NCBI GenBank assembly: GCA_019637995.1
Contig: JAHBUQ010000001.1
Coordinates: 310,001-374,000, forward strand
Direction: 5' to 3'
Source of the DNA: Ignavibacteriota bacterium
GTDB lineage: Bacteria > Bacteroidota > Ignavibacteria > Kapaibacteriales > UBA2268
Length of the DNA stretch: 64,000 nucleotides
In this document: positions 16,214 through 25,078 of the stretch, piece by piece
Layout: each line of letters begins with the position of its first letter
Position numbering within the stretch: position 1 is the stretch's first letter
Position numbers and translations under genes: made by a program
Notes under the pieces: model-generated
The model's input: the letters and a program-made list of their open reading frames with translations, nothing else
Told to the model about the DNA's origin: nothing
The model's database searches: none

Positions 16214-17122
16214 TTAATTTGTCATTGAATTCTTAGGTTTTGAGATTCTATCATTTTCCCAAATCCCTTCTAAAACAATTATATTGTTTTTATCATAAAT
16301 CTTACCTTTGCCGTTTCTTAAGTCTTTATCCCAATTTCCTTCATACCTTTCTCCTGAAGAGAAGTAATATACCCCAAACCCCGAGCGTTTACCATTCAAG
16401 TATTCACCTTTGTATATATCACCATTAGCCCAAGTATAAATTCCTTCACCATGCTTGAGATTATCTTTCCAAAAACCCTCATAAATCGCTTTTTTTCCAA
16501 AAATCCCAACTCCGAATCCATTTGCAGCTGAATCTGATATATTTCCAAAATAACGAACCATTATACTGTCATGATTTATAAATTCAAGCCTGCCAATAGA
16601 TTTTTTAAGCATCTTAAGCGAATCGTTTAAGCTTTTGATTTCGCTATTCAAAAGTTGAATATTTCTATGTGAAAATTTGGAATAATTTCTCAGTGAATCC
16701 TCTATTCGATTTCTTATGGATAATTCCTTTGAAATTAAATTCAATGAGTTGTTTAAATCTTTGATTGCAAATTGATTTTTTTGAATTGTTCTTTTGTTTA
16801 TCTGCTCAATTAACTGCAGAGAATCTAATAGAATATTTTTATAATCAATCTTATCAATAAAAGTTTTACTTTTATTATATAAGTCGTTGTTTTTTGAGTT
16901 CAGTACGCTCAATTTGGAGAAAAAATCATCTGATGAGTTAAAATCATCATCAAATAAGCTTTGATTAGCTTGCTGAAATAATAACAATTCAGCATAGATA
17001 TCATTTTTTTCTTTAGTGATAATGCTAATTTCGTTCTTAGCCTTGAAATAAAGGATTGTCAAAATCAATCCCAAAATTACAATTATGGCAATAAAAATAT
17101 ATATTAATTTAAAACTTTTCAT
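16214..17122 (-). CDS. Membrane-anchored coiled-coil protein with C-terminal MORN repeats
   Basis: Protein of 302 residues. One transmembrane segment covers residues 5-26, followed by a long charged coiled coil to about residue 185. Residues 195-290 hold about four MORN repeats (YEGFWKDNLKHGEGIYTW, YKGEYLNGKRSGFGVYYF, YEGNWDKDLRNGKGKIY). MORN repeats bind lipid or act as scaffold, so the protein probably tethers something in the periplasm or at the membrane. It follows the DUF2490 gene by 15 bp, which suggests one transcript. No specific function is recognised. Confidence 0.8.
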   Translation of the reverse strand: MKSFKLIYIFIAIIVILGLILTILYFKAKNEISIITKEKNDIYAELLLFQQANQSLFDDDFNSSDDFFSKLSVLNSKNNDLYNKSKTFIDKIDYKNILLDSLQLIEQINKRTIQKNQFAIKDLNNSLNLISKELSIRNRIEDSLRNYSKFSHRNIQLLNSEIKSLNDSLKMLKKSIGRLEFINHDSIMVRYFGNISDSAANGFGVGIFGKKAIYEGFWKDNLKHGEGIYTWANGDIYKGEYLNGKRSGFGVYYFSSGERYEGNWDKDLRNGKGKIYDKNNIIVLEGIWENDRISKPKNSMTN

Positions 17123-17137
17123 ACTAATTACTTTAAT

Positions 17138-17935
17138 TTAATAACCAATATTAATATTAGGAAGTCTGTCCTCTATGTTCCTGGCATCCAATCCAATAAA
17201 TACATTCAGGCGGAAAATATGGCTTTCGGAATATTCAAATCCTGAACTTTTTTGTCCTATTGTCCACATGTGACCTGCAAAGAAAGTAATTCTTTCATTG
17301 TAAATATATCCAAATCCATTGTAAATACGAAAATCTTCGAAGTGGTTGTTTACGATTGACTCTCCTGATTGAAAGAAAATCTCAGCACTCGGTGAAAAGT
17401 AAAGACTTTTTTCTTCCATTTTGGATTTATTCAATGGGATATAAGCAAATACTTTATAGCGATACCTATCTGTATAATTCATATCCGATCCTTTTAGATT
17501 ACTTCTTCTCCAACGATGCTCAAATCTAAACTGATGATATAAAGAAATATTTGACATTTCAGGCATTTTAAAAAGCCATTGATGCCAAATCCTTGGCTCC
17601 AATGTAATATTCTCAAAATCCGAATTACCCGGTTGAGGGTTAAAATTGAAGACCAAAGTCGGACCAATAACGGCTTCGAAATATGGATTAAAAAATATAT
17701 TTATCCCGGCTCTGTTGTAAACTTGTCTGGTTATACTGATGAAATTATATAAATCATCTTGACTGTTTCTTGTGCGATAATGATGCTCACCGTAATAACC
17801 AATTTTATCGCTTAGTTTTACTTTAAGATACAGACCATTCCATAATCCTGTTTCCTCAAGCATGGATACAGATTTATCCTGCGAATAGACCTGAAAATAA
17901 ATAAAAAATAATAACAGAACAATAAATTGTTTCAT
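17138..17935 (-). CDS. DUF2490 family outer-membrane beta-barrel protein
   Basis: Protein of 265 residues with a signal peptide (about 1-18, ending YSQ) and alternating beta-strand pattern through to the C-terminus. DUF2490 signatures are ETGLWNGLYLKVKLSDKIGYYGEHHYRTR near the N-terminus, LEPRIWHQWLF, and YHQFRFEHRWRR. The family is a Bacteroidota outer-membrane barrel without defined function. It lies upstream of the MORN gene in a probable operon, and divergent from ftsH. Confidence 0.8.
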   Translation of the reverse strand: MKQFIVLLLFFIYFQVYSQDKSVSMLEETGLWNGLYLKVKLSDKIGYYGEHHYRTRNSQDDLYNFISITRQVYNRAGINIFFNPYFEAVIGPTLVFNFNPQPGNSDFENITLEPRIWHQWLFKMPEMSNISLYHQFRFEHRWRRSNLKGSDMNYTDRYRYKVFAYIPLNKSKMEEKSLYFSPSAEIFFQSGESIVNNHFEDFRIYNGFGYIYNERITFFAGHMWTIGQKSSGFEYSESHIFRLNVFIGLDARNIEDRLPNINIGY

Positions 17936-18009
17936 ACATAATTTAATTTGTTGAATATATATATCAACGATAAATTCAATTAATTATTCTTTATCAATTG
18001 TAAAAATGT

Positions 18010-18027
18010 ATTAATAAATTTATTAAT
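18010..18027. promoter_or_regulatory. AT-rich palindrome between divergent genes
   Basis: An 18-bp perfect palindrome (half-site ATTAATAAA) lies in the 206-bp gap between the DUF2490 gene and ftsH. A second imperfect dyad (GTTGA ... TCAAC) lies at 17951-17969. An operator is possible, but AT-only palindromes also arise by chance in this composition. Confidence 0.3.
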
Positions 18028-18141
18028 CATAGTGATGTAGTATGAAAACAAATATTTTTTTGTTTTTTGAAAAATTATGAGTATTTTATTACGTCATAGC
18101 AATATATTATCAAACAAATTATTTCCTTTTGGAGAATTTTA

Positions 18142-20172
18142 ATGGCAGAATCGCAAAATAACGGCGATAATTCAAATAAAAATAAAAAAGACCCTTTTGA
18201 TGAATTCAGAAAATTTGGTGACGGCAAAATGCCTCCTGCAAATTTTATGAGAAATATGATGCTTTGGTTTGTCCTGGCTGCAGGTATATTCATTGTATAT
18301 GTATTTATGCAGGGAAATCAAAAGCAGGAATGGCCCGTAACATTCACAGAATACCAGCGTTTTTTGCAGGAAGACCTTATATCGGAAGCAGTTGTAGTCA
18401 AAAGTCAATACAATAAATATGAATTCCGAGGTGTACTTAAACAACCTGTTAACATAATGGCTGAAGGACGCGAAAGGGCAGTAACAAGATTCTCGGCTAA
18501 ACTTGGTGTACTTGATAGCGAAACAGAACAATTATGGGCTGAAAAAGGAATAGCTTGGTCTTACGAAGAAGGAGACGGAGCATTTTGGAATTATATTCTC
18601 CCTATGCTCCCGTGGATTCTTCTCATTGGACTTTATATCTTTTTCATGCGTCGGATGCAGGGTGGAGGCTCAAAAGGAATATTTTCATTTGGAAAATCCC
18701 GTGCTAAACTGCTGAATGAAGGTGCGCCCAAAGTAACATTTGAAAATGTTGCAGGTGCTGATGAAGCAAAGTATGAACTTCAGGAAGTTATTGAATTCCT
18801 TAGAGAGCCTGCAAAATTCCAGAGACTTGGCGGCAAAATTCCACGCGGAGTATTACTTTTAGGTCCTCCAGGTACAGGCAAAACCCTGCTTGCACGTGCA
18901 GTTGCAGGCGAAGCGAATGTTCCTTTCTTCTCTATATCAGGCGCTGATTTCGTAGAGATGTTTGTCGGAGTTGGTGCAAGTCGTGTAAGAGATTTATTCG
19001 AACAAGCTAAGAAAAGTTCACCATGTATCGTATTTATTGATGAGATTGATGCTGTCGGACGTCATCGCGGCGCCGGTCTCGGCGGAGGTCACGATGAACG
19101 TGAGCAGACACTTAATCAGCTATTGGTTGAGATGGATGGTTTTGAACAGAATAGTGGTGTAATTATAATAGCAGCAACTAACCGTCCGGATGTTCTCGAC
19201 CCTGCACTTCTCAGACCGGGAAGATTTGACCGCCAGGTAGTTGTTGACCGCCCTGATGTAAAGGGCAGAGAAGGTATTTTCAAGGTTCATACAAACAAAA
19301 TTCCACTTGGTAGTGATGTTGATATTCTCACTTTGGCAAAGGGTACACCCGGACTATCTGGTGCAGATATTGCCAATATTGTAAATGAAGCGGCACTTCT
19401 TGCAGCAAGACGTGACAGCGATAAAGTAACGATGTATGATTTTGAAAATGCGAAAGATAAAGTTTTAATGGGTGTTGAGCGTAAGAGTATGGTAATTTCC
19501 GACCGAGAAAAAGAAATGACAGCTTATCACGAGATGGGACATGCCTTAGCCGGTAAATTTCTTCTACATTCCGACGCTGTTCACAAGGTAACGATAATTC
19601 CTCGTGGAAGGGCTTTGGGGCTTACCTGGCATTTGCCAAATGAAGAATTCCACTCTAAATCAAAAGAGTATTTTGAAGACCAGCTCGTTGTTCTTATGGC
19701 TGGACGTGCAGCAGAAAGATTAGTTTTCAGAGTGCTTTCGACAGGTGCATCAAATGACCTGATGAGAGCATCTCAGATTGCCCGAAAAATGGTTTGTGAA
19801 TGGGGTATGAGCGATGTTATTGGTCCGGTTACGTTCAATCATGATAACGAGGAAGTTTTCCTTGGACGTGATTTTTCAAAAACAAGAGACCATAGTGAGG
19901 AAACCGCTCAGATTATTGACTCAGAAGTCAGACGAATACTTACTAAAGCTCAGGACAGAGCTGAAGACCTACTTGCAGAGAATATTGATATTTTACACAG
20001 AATATCAAAAATTTTACTCGAAAGAGAAATTCTTGATGGCGAGGAACTTGATTTGCTTGTCAAAGGCGACGAATTACCTCCAATAAGCCGTCAGGCTATG
20101 CTTGCTATCAAATCTACGAACTTCGATGGTAATGAGAATTCAAGTAATTCTGTTACCAATAGTATTGAATAA
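18142..20172 (+). CDS. ftsH: ATP-dependent zinc metalloprotease FtsH
   Basis: Membrane-bound AAA+ protease of 676 residues that degrades damaged or regulatory membrane and cytoplasmic proteins. Two transmembrane segments (about 36-57 and 150-170) flank a periplasmic region. The AAA module has Walker A GPPGTGKT at 241-248, Walker [12 protein letters not shown] and the RPGRFDR second region of homology. The zinc site is HEMGH at 463-467, with the family's usual Ala replaced by Met, which HExxH allows. GGAG lies upstream of the ATG. It is followed 32 bp later by a repeat protein gene, probably on the same transcript. Confidence 0.97.
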   Translation: MAESQNNGDNSNKNKKDPFDEFRKFGDGKMPPANFMRNMMLWFVLAAGIFIVYVFMQGNQKQEWPVTFTEYQRFLQEDLISEAVVVKSQYNKYEFRGVLKQPVNIMAEGRERAVTRFSAKLGVLDSETEQLWAEKGIAWSYEEGDGAFWNYILPMLPWILLIGLYIFFMRRMQGGGSKGIFSFGKSRAKLLNEGAPKVTFENVAGADEAKYELQEVIEFLREPAKFQRLGGKIPRGVLLLGPPGTGKTLLARAVAGEANVPFFSISGADFVEMFVGVGASRVRDLFEQAKKSSPCIVFIDEIDAVGRHRGAGLGGGHDEREQTLNQLLVEMDGFEQNSGVIIIAATNRPDVLDPALLRPGRFDRQVVVDRPDVKGREGIFKVHTNKIPLGSDVDILTLAKGTPGLSGADIANIVNEAALLAARRDSDKVTMYDFENAKDKVLMGVERKSMVISDREKEMTAYHEMGHALAGKFLLHSDAVHKVTIIPRGRALGLTWHLPNEEFHSKSKEYFEDQLVVLMAGRAAERLVFRVLSTGASNDLMRASQIARKMVCEWGMSDVIGPVTFNHDNEEVFLGRDFSKTRDHSEETAQIIDSEVRRILTKAQDRAEDLLAENIDILHRISKILLEREILDGEELDLLVKGDELPPISRQAMLAIKSTNFDGNENSSNSVTNSIE

Positions 20173-20204
20173 TTTATATGTGCTTTGATTAACTAAGAAT
20201 AGGT

Positions 20205-21710
20205 ATGGATGTGAGTGAAGAATTAAATTTTGTAGCGGGAGCTGATGATGAGCCCCGGAAAGGTGATGTTCTGGTACAATACAACAATGATGATGAATAC
20301 AGAACAGCTTATGATAATATTAAAAGTGAACTTGATAAAGCAGTAGCCTTTGCAAGTGAAAGTATGGATTGGAAGGAGATTCGCAAACAACTCATGGATG
20401 TTCGCGATAAGATTAAGGGTCTGTTTCTCAAAGAAGATGACAATAATAATCTTAATGAATCAATAAGAGCTACTCTTGAGTCTGTTAATCAGCGTCAGAC
20501 CGAAGAGCAGGATAAACTCGATAAAGAATCTCAGGAAAATTTTGATTCAGTAATTGGTCAGGTTAACGAAGCTTGCGATTTTTCAGAAACAAGCAGTGAT
20601 TTTAAAAAGTCAAGAGAACTTTTGCTTGCCGCACAGAATTCATTTAAAAGCATTAGACTAAAAAGATCACATCGCGACGAACTTTACCGACTTATCAATT
20701 CTGCTTTTGATAATGTTAGCAAAAAGCAAAACGAAGATCGTGAAAATTATGAAATGGAATGTATCGAAAATTATCACAATCTGAAAGGAAAAATTGACGC
20801 TGCTATTGATGTTGCCACGAAATCCGAAAATTTTGCTGAAGCTAGAAAAGTACTTATTAATGTTCAAGGTCACATTAAAGGTCTTAAGCTAAAAAGAGAG
20901 CAACGCGATGAACTATATCAAACTATACGCGATGCTTTTGATTCTGTTAATCAAAGACAGGAAGCCGAAAGGTCAGAATTCAATAAGGCTACAACTGAGA
21001 ATTATGATAAAGTAAGAAAAGTTGTTGATGATGCTATAAATTTTGCCAAAACTTCTGAAGAATATTCTATTTCGAGAGAGCAACTTATTAATGCTCAAAA
21101 TCAAATCAAAGCCCTCAAACTCAGACGTGACCAAAGAGACCAGCTATTTTCAGATATCAGGGCTGTTTTTGAAGAGTTGAACGAAAAGCAATCTTCTGAA
21201 AGAATTGAATATGAATCTGAGTGTAATGAAAATTTCGACAGATTAAACCTGAAAGTCGCTGAAGGAATGAATCTGGTTGAAGATTCGAGCGAATTTAATA
21301 TTATTCGTGAAACACTTATCACTATTCAGGGTGAAGTCAGGATTGCGAGATTGAAAAAAGACCAAAGAAATGAGCTTTTTGGTAAAATTCGTGAAGCGTT
21401 TGCTAATTTCGACAAAAAGAAGAATGACTACTATGACCAGAGGAAAGAAGATAAATCACATAAACTGCATGAAATAAAAGCAAATCTTGAAGAAAAAATA
21501 TCAAGACTTGAGGATGTACTTTCTAAAGATATCGAATCGCTTGAAATTCAAAAAGACAAGCTCAAAGAAGAAGGTATAGATGAGTTTTTAATCAGTGAAA
21601 TCAATACTAAAATTGAAAATATTCAGACAAGAATTAAAGAAAAACAAGAATCTATTGACCAAAGCAAAGCAAGAATTGCTGAAATTGATTTAGAAATAAG
21701 CAAATTTTAA
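20205..21710 (+). CDS. Helical protein with five tandem ~77-residue repeats (DUF349-like) and C-terminal coiled coil
   Basis: Protein of 501 residues, acidic at the N-terminus. Five tandem repeats of about 77 residues run from about residue 28 to 415. Each has an NF/YD...A...A core, then a region like SREQLINAQNQIKALKLRRD, then QRDELYxxIRxAFDxVNQRQ and a charged linker. The layout resembles DUF349 repeats, but the family's conserved Trp is absent. Residues 415-501 are a coiled coil. No signal or membrane segment is seen, so it is cytoplasmic. It lies 32 bp behind ftsH and before a strong terminator, which suggests cotranscription and perhaps an adaptor or substrate role; that is inference. 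Confidence 0.65.
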   Translation: MDVSEELNFVAGADDEPRKGDVLVQYNNDDEYRTAYDNIKSELDKAVAFASESMDWKEIRKQLMDVRDKIKGLFLKEDDNNNLNESIRATLESVNQRQTEEQDKLDKESQENFDSVIGQVNEACDFSETSSDFKKSRELLLAAQNSFKSIRLKRSHRDELYRLINSAFDNVSKKQNEDRENYEMECIENYHNLKGKIDAAIDVATKSENFAEARKVLINVQGHIKGLKLKREQRDELYQTIRDAFDSVNQRQEAERSEFNKATTENYDKVRKVVDDAINFAKTSEEYSISREQLINAQNQIKALKLRRDQRDQLFSDIRAVFEELNEKQSSERIEYESECNENFDRLNLKVAEGMNLVEDSSEFNIIRETLITIQGEVRIARLKKDQRNELFGKIREAFANFDKKKNDYYDQRKEDKSHKLHEIKANLEEKISRLEDVLSKDIESLEIQKDKLKEEGIDEFLISEINTKIENIQTRIKEKQESIDQSKARIAEIDLEISKF

Positions 21711-21731
21711 TGTGATATGGATTATTTTTTA

Positions 21732-21769
21732 AAAAAACCTCTGTAATTCCATAATTATAGAGGTTTTTT
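21732..21769 (+). terminator. Rho-independent terminator of the ftsH operon
   Basis: AAAAAACCTCT (21732-21742) pairs exactly with AGAGGTTTTTT (21759-21769) around a 16-nt loop, and the T-run is part of the right arm. It lies 22 bp after the repeat-protein stop. The symmetric A/T tails let it work in both directions. Confidence 0.88.
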
Positions 21770-21831
21770 ATATGTAAAAACTCAAATTTAAAAAAGTTTT
21801 ACAAAGCCTTAATAATGTACGTTATCAAATA

Positions 21832-21933
21832 CTACTTATTAGCTTTTTTTTCCTGCTTTTCCTTTCTTTTTTCTATCAAAGTCTTAGTCGCTTTTTTCTT
21901 TAATTCCGGTTTAGACTCTTTACCTTTTGCCAT
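21832..21933 (-). CDS. Small basic lysine-rich protein, 33 residues
   Basis: A short ORF reads MAKGKESKPELKKKATKTL and continues with a Lys/Glu-rich tail ending KKANK. AGGTG on the minus strand lies 5 bp before the ATG, the best ribosome site in the neighbourhood. About 16 of 33 residues are Lys or Arg. Similar very small MAKGK-type proteins rich in Lys occur in many bacteria (from memory, not checked). It may bind nucleic acid. It is convergent with the ftsH operon terminator. The main doubt is whether so low-complexity an ORF is translated. Confidence 0.6.
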   Translation of the reverse strand: MAKGKESKPELKKKATKTLIEKRKEKQEKKANK

Positions 21934-22175
21934 TGAAACACCTGATTTTTAAATTTAATAATTTACTTGAGTTTAGACATTGCAATCAAGTAATTATTGT
22001 CAATTATTATTCGATTTGTTGATTTTCAATGAACAATTGGTTTAAAGCAACGTTTTTTGAACTAATAACAGCTTGTGGATTATGGGCTGGATTTTGCGGG
22101 ATTGTGTTTCGGGATATATCAATTAGTGATTAATTTATGATAACTAGTGTTTGGCAGAAAAGTATTCAGTTGCAA

Positions 22176-22311
22176 AATAATAAAGTTAAATGTCACACTG
22201 AGCGAAGTCGAAGTGTTATATATCGCTAAATATCAAGCAATATGTACACATTTCGACATAGTTTATCCTGAGCTTGTCGAAGGGCTACAAATGTGACAAA
22301 ACTTTATAATT
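22176..22311. mobile_element. MITE-like element with imperfect terminal inverted repeats
   Basis: The ends AATAATAAAGTT..TGTCACA (from 22176) and TGTGACA..AACTTTATAATT (to 22311) are inverted copies with a small indel. Between them lie two long inverted words, CTGAGCGAAGTCGAAGTGT and CCTGAGCTTGTCGAAGG. Such words are frequent dispersed repeats in Bacteroidota and related genomes (from memory). No ORF is inside, so any mobility would need a transposase in trans. The remaining gap, 21934-22175 and 22312-22462, is AT-rich with no recognised feature. Confidence 0.55.
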
Positions 22312-22462
22312 GTACTTTTTTGTCAGATACTAAATATAGATTTGTATATTGAGTAAATAAGTAATATTATTACATGAGTTATAACAAATATTAAATTGAT
22401 ATGTCCACTTTTTTGTGTTTATTTGCTCTTCCTAATGAGTACGAAATTTAATAAGAAAAAAT

Positions 22463-22948
22463 TTGAATAAGCAGGATAGATTTTTGGAAATATATGAGCC
22501 GTGTCGTGAACGGCTCTGGAAATTCATACTGTCTTTCATCAATAATCGTTTTGATGCTAAAGACATTATGTCTGAAACTACTCTGCGGGCTTATGAAAAT
22601 TTTGACAATATTAATGATAATACTGCATTTTTGAGTTACCTTTTTACAACTGCCAGACGGCTAATTTACAGACGAACTTTATTTAACAAGCGAATTGACG
22701 GCAGCAGTAAATTTGAGCCGGATGATATTGCAAATTCGGATTTCGGTGCAGAAAATCTGCAACAATTGAATGAACTTTATGCTGCCCTTGACAAAATTTC
22801 CAAGAAACAGAAGGAAGCTATTGTTCTGACAGCTATAAATGGACTTTCTTATTCTGAAGCGGCTATTATTATGAGTACGAATGTAGAAAACATCAAAAAA
22901 TTAGTTTTTCGCGGTAGAGAAAAACTTAAAAATTTGCTGGATAATTAA
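22463..22948 (+). CDS. ECF-type RNA polymerase sigma-70 factor
   Basis: Extracytoplasmic-function sigma factor of 161 residues. Region 2 spans about 5-75 (FLEIYEPCRERLWKFILSF, then DAKDIMSETTLRAYENF). Region 4 spans 105-158, ending in the helix-turn-helix GLSYSEAAIIMSTNVENIKKLVFRGREKL. The start is TTG at 22463: no ATG or GTG lies between the upstream in-frame stop (22436-22438) and region 2. It ends one base before the next gene, a membrane protein placed where an anti-sigma factor normally sits. Target promoters are unknown. Confidence 0.9.
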   Translation: MNKQDRFLEIYEPCRERLWKFILSFINNRFDAKDIMSETTLRAYENFDNINDNTAFLSYLFTTARRLIYRRTLFNKRIDGSSKFEPDDIANSDFGAENLQQLNELYAALDKISKKQKEAIVLTAINGLSYSEAAIIMSTNVENIKKLVFRGREKLKNLLDN

Positions 22949-22949
22949 T

Positions 22950-24938
22950 ATGAAAGATAAATTAGACAAATATTTAGATTTAGCAAAAGAGGTACACTTA
23001 GCTAATGTACCTTATAATACTCCCGAAGCAGAAAGTCTGCTAAGTGGGTCTGGACGCGGTACCGCCCAAAATTTTGTTGATCGTTTTTTAAACTTTTTTG
23101 GGAGACATTTATTTATGACTATCACATCATTAATCGCTATAATTCTATCGGGTATTTATTTGCTATCGCCTTTCGGAGCAGATGAAAAAATGACAGAGAA
23201 AAAGCAAGAATCTACATTTACACAATCTAAAGCGGAAATACATTCAAATAACGAGAAATCCAACTTGATTGGGGAAGATATTACTTTACCAAGCAATGAA
23301 CAGCTTACGAATAACAATATGACATCCGATACAACGAAAAAAGTTAATTCATCCAATGATAAAATATTCAGTATAGATGAAATAAACTGGGAACTATTAA
23401 CATTCAATATAGAAAACTGGAGTTTCATGTGGACATTCAGAGTTGAAAGTAAATCAGTTTTCAGTAAAGATGGTAATCATAATATTATGGAAAGAAAATA
23501 TCAACTTATATTAGAGGATAAATATCTTATTACTGTTTCCAAACAATTGGAAGATTCTTTGAGAAATATAGTTGATTTACAAAGAATTAAATCTATATGC
23601 TTTCTTGATGTTCCAGATTATTTCGACAAATTGACTGAACTTAACAATGAATTAATTATTCAATCAAACAATATGGATTTGGTAAGAATGTTGAATATGT
23701 ATGCTCATATCACTCGTAAGTTATTCAACAATCCAACAGAGATGATGAAAATCAAATCAAAAGGGTTGTTATTGGGTAAGGAAATCCTTGAAAAACTTGA
23801 TATTGTATTTTCTGATACAACTTTCTCAATTCCACAGGACGAATTATATTTGGATAAACAGTATATCAATAAATTCTTAAAATTATATGGAGCTGACAAG
23901 TTTGACTTGAATGATATTCCTGATAAGAATATACTCATGAAGAAAAATGTTATTTTTGAATGGGAAAAGGTTGATATATCTGACGATAAAACCAACATCT
24001 TATGGAAGTACGGAGAGGCACCTGTATATCAACGAATTAGTATGTTGGATAAATCCAGTTTGTATGATGACTTAAACACATCCCCAGAAAATAAGAAAGC
24101 AGTTTTGACACAATCATACTTTAAGATTGATGGACTAAACAGTTCTGATAAAGTAAACCGGAAATCACCAGTAATGTTCAAAAATTGGACTGTATTTAAT
24201 AATCATGATGCAATTTTATATTACGGAAATGAGAAAACTAAGAAAATTTATGACTTGGCTTCAAAATTTGAGTTATTAATTCTAAAGTTAGATTCATTGA
24301 AATCCCTAAAGAGTAAAAATAGTGATGAAATAAATACAATCAACAACGAACTAAATACAATCAAGATTTATTTAGAAAATCTTAAAAACTCTGTCAAATA
24401 CCGTTACCTCATCCCTGTAGATGTTCAAATTCCATACTACGGATTTACAAAAGAGGAGCTTGATACCATGCCTAATGCAACTTTTGTAACACTATGGTAC
24501 TATCCGAATGAAGAGTTTTTGTCTGCATTACCCGATGATATTCGAAAGCAACTTGAAAAAGAAATGAAGTTGGTAGAATCTGTTCGCAAAGGCGAATTGC
24601 AGCCGGAAGATGCCTGTGATGAAATCAAATTGGAAGAATCGCTTCTCGGGCTGTGCAATCTGACATCACAAGCAATTACAAATCTAAATGTTTTTCCGAA
24701 TCCAGCTCTGGATTATGTAAATATAAAATTTGATTTACTTGACAAAAGATTTTACAAAATAATACTTACCGATGCAAGCGGTCAATATTTAAAGGATTTA
24801 AGCGGTTGGACTGAAAGTGGCAAGAATGAAATTAAGGTCATTGTATCAACTTCCGGTCTTCAGAGTGGAGCTTATGTAATTCAGGTGGTTACTGAAAAAA
24901 GCGAAAAACTGATGTCAAAGTTTGTAGTAAAGAGATGA
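22950..24938 (+). CDS. Anti-sigma-like membrane protein with large periplasmic part and C-terminal T9SS-type sorting domain
   Basis: Protein of 662 residues. A short cytoplasmic N-terminus (about 1-50) precedes one transmembrane segment at 52-73, as in anti-sigma factors. Residues 75-575 are hydrophilic, with no recognised domain. Residues 578-662 form a type-A sorting domain: VFPNPALDYVNIKFDLLD, IILTDASGQYLKDL, then LQSGAYVIQVVTEKSEKLMSKFVVKR. It starts one base after the sigma factor stop, so the two are translationally coupled. A sorting domain on a protein whose N-terminus should stay in the inner membrane is unusual. The N-terminal zinc motif of classical anti-sigma factors is absent. 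Confidence 0.7.
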   Translation: MKDKLDKYLDLAKEVHLANVPYNTPEAESLLSGSGRGTAQNFVDRFLNFFGRHLFMTITSLIAIILSGIYLLSPFGADEKMTEKKQESTFTQSKAEIHSNNEKSNLIGEDITLPSNEQLTNNNMTSDTTKKVNSSNDKIFSIDEINWELLTFNIENWSFMWTFRVESKSVFSKDGNHNIMERKYQLILEDKYLITVSKQLEDSLRNIVDLQRIKSICFLDVPDYFDKLTELNNELIIQSNNMDLVRMLNMYAHITRKLFNNPTEMMKIKSKGLLLGKEILEKLDIVFSDTTFSIPQDELYLDKQYINKFLKLYGADKFDLNDIPDKNILMKKNVIFEWEKVDISDDKTNILWKYGEAPVYQRISMLDKSSLYDDLNTSPENKKAVLTQSYFKIDGLNSSDKVNRKSPVMFKNWTVFNNHDAILYYGNEKTKKIYDLASKFELLILKLDSLKSLKSKNSDEINTINNELNTIKIYLENLKNSVKYRYLIPVDVQIPYYGFTKEELDTMPNATFVTLWYYPNEEFLSALPDDIRKQLEKEMKLVESVRKGELQPEDACDEIKLEESLLGLCNLTSQAITNLNVFPNPALDYVNIKFDLLDKRFYKIILTDASGQYLKDLSGWTESGKNEIKVIVSTSGLQSGAYVIQVVTEKSEKLMSKFVVKR

Positions 24939-24997
24939 TTTTTTTATATTCAGAATCATCAACGGATTAAAAGATTTCGCGGATTGATAAATATGCA

Positions 24998-25030
24998 AGA
25001 TGTCCTACACTTGCGAAGTGTAGGACATCT
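24998..25030. repeat. Intergenic palindrome, 15-bp perfect arms
   Basis: AGATGTCCTACACTT (24998-25012) and its exact complement (25016-25030) flank a GCG loop. It lies between the convergent 22950 and 25079 genes. No T-run follows on either strand, so it is more likely a dispersed palindromic repeat than a standard terminator, although the position would suit termination from both sides. Confidence 0.75.
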
Positions 25031-25078
25031 AACACATTTTAACATTCAGCACAATAACATTATAACACAATAACTAAC

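Noticed and set aside
18142..20172. FtsH active site damaged because HEMGH differs from HEAGH
   Set aside because: The zinc motif needs HExxH; Met at the third position does not remove a ligand.
21711..22462. Prophage, integron or insertion sequence remnant in the gene-poor gap
   Set aside because: No integrase, transposase or att-like repeat is visible; only a short MITE-like element and a small ORF are supported.
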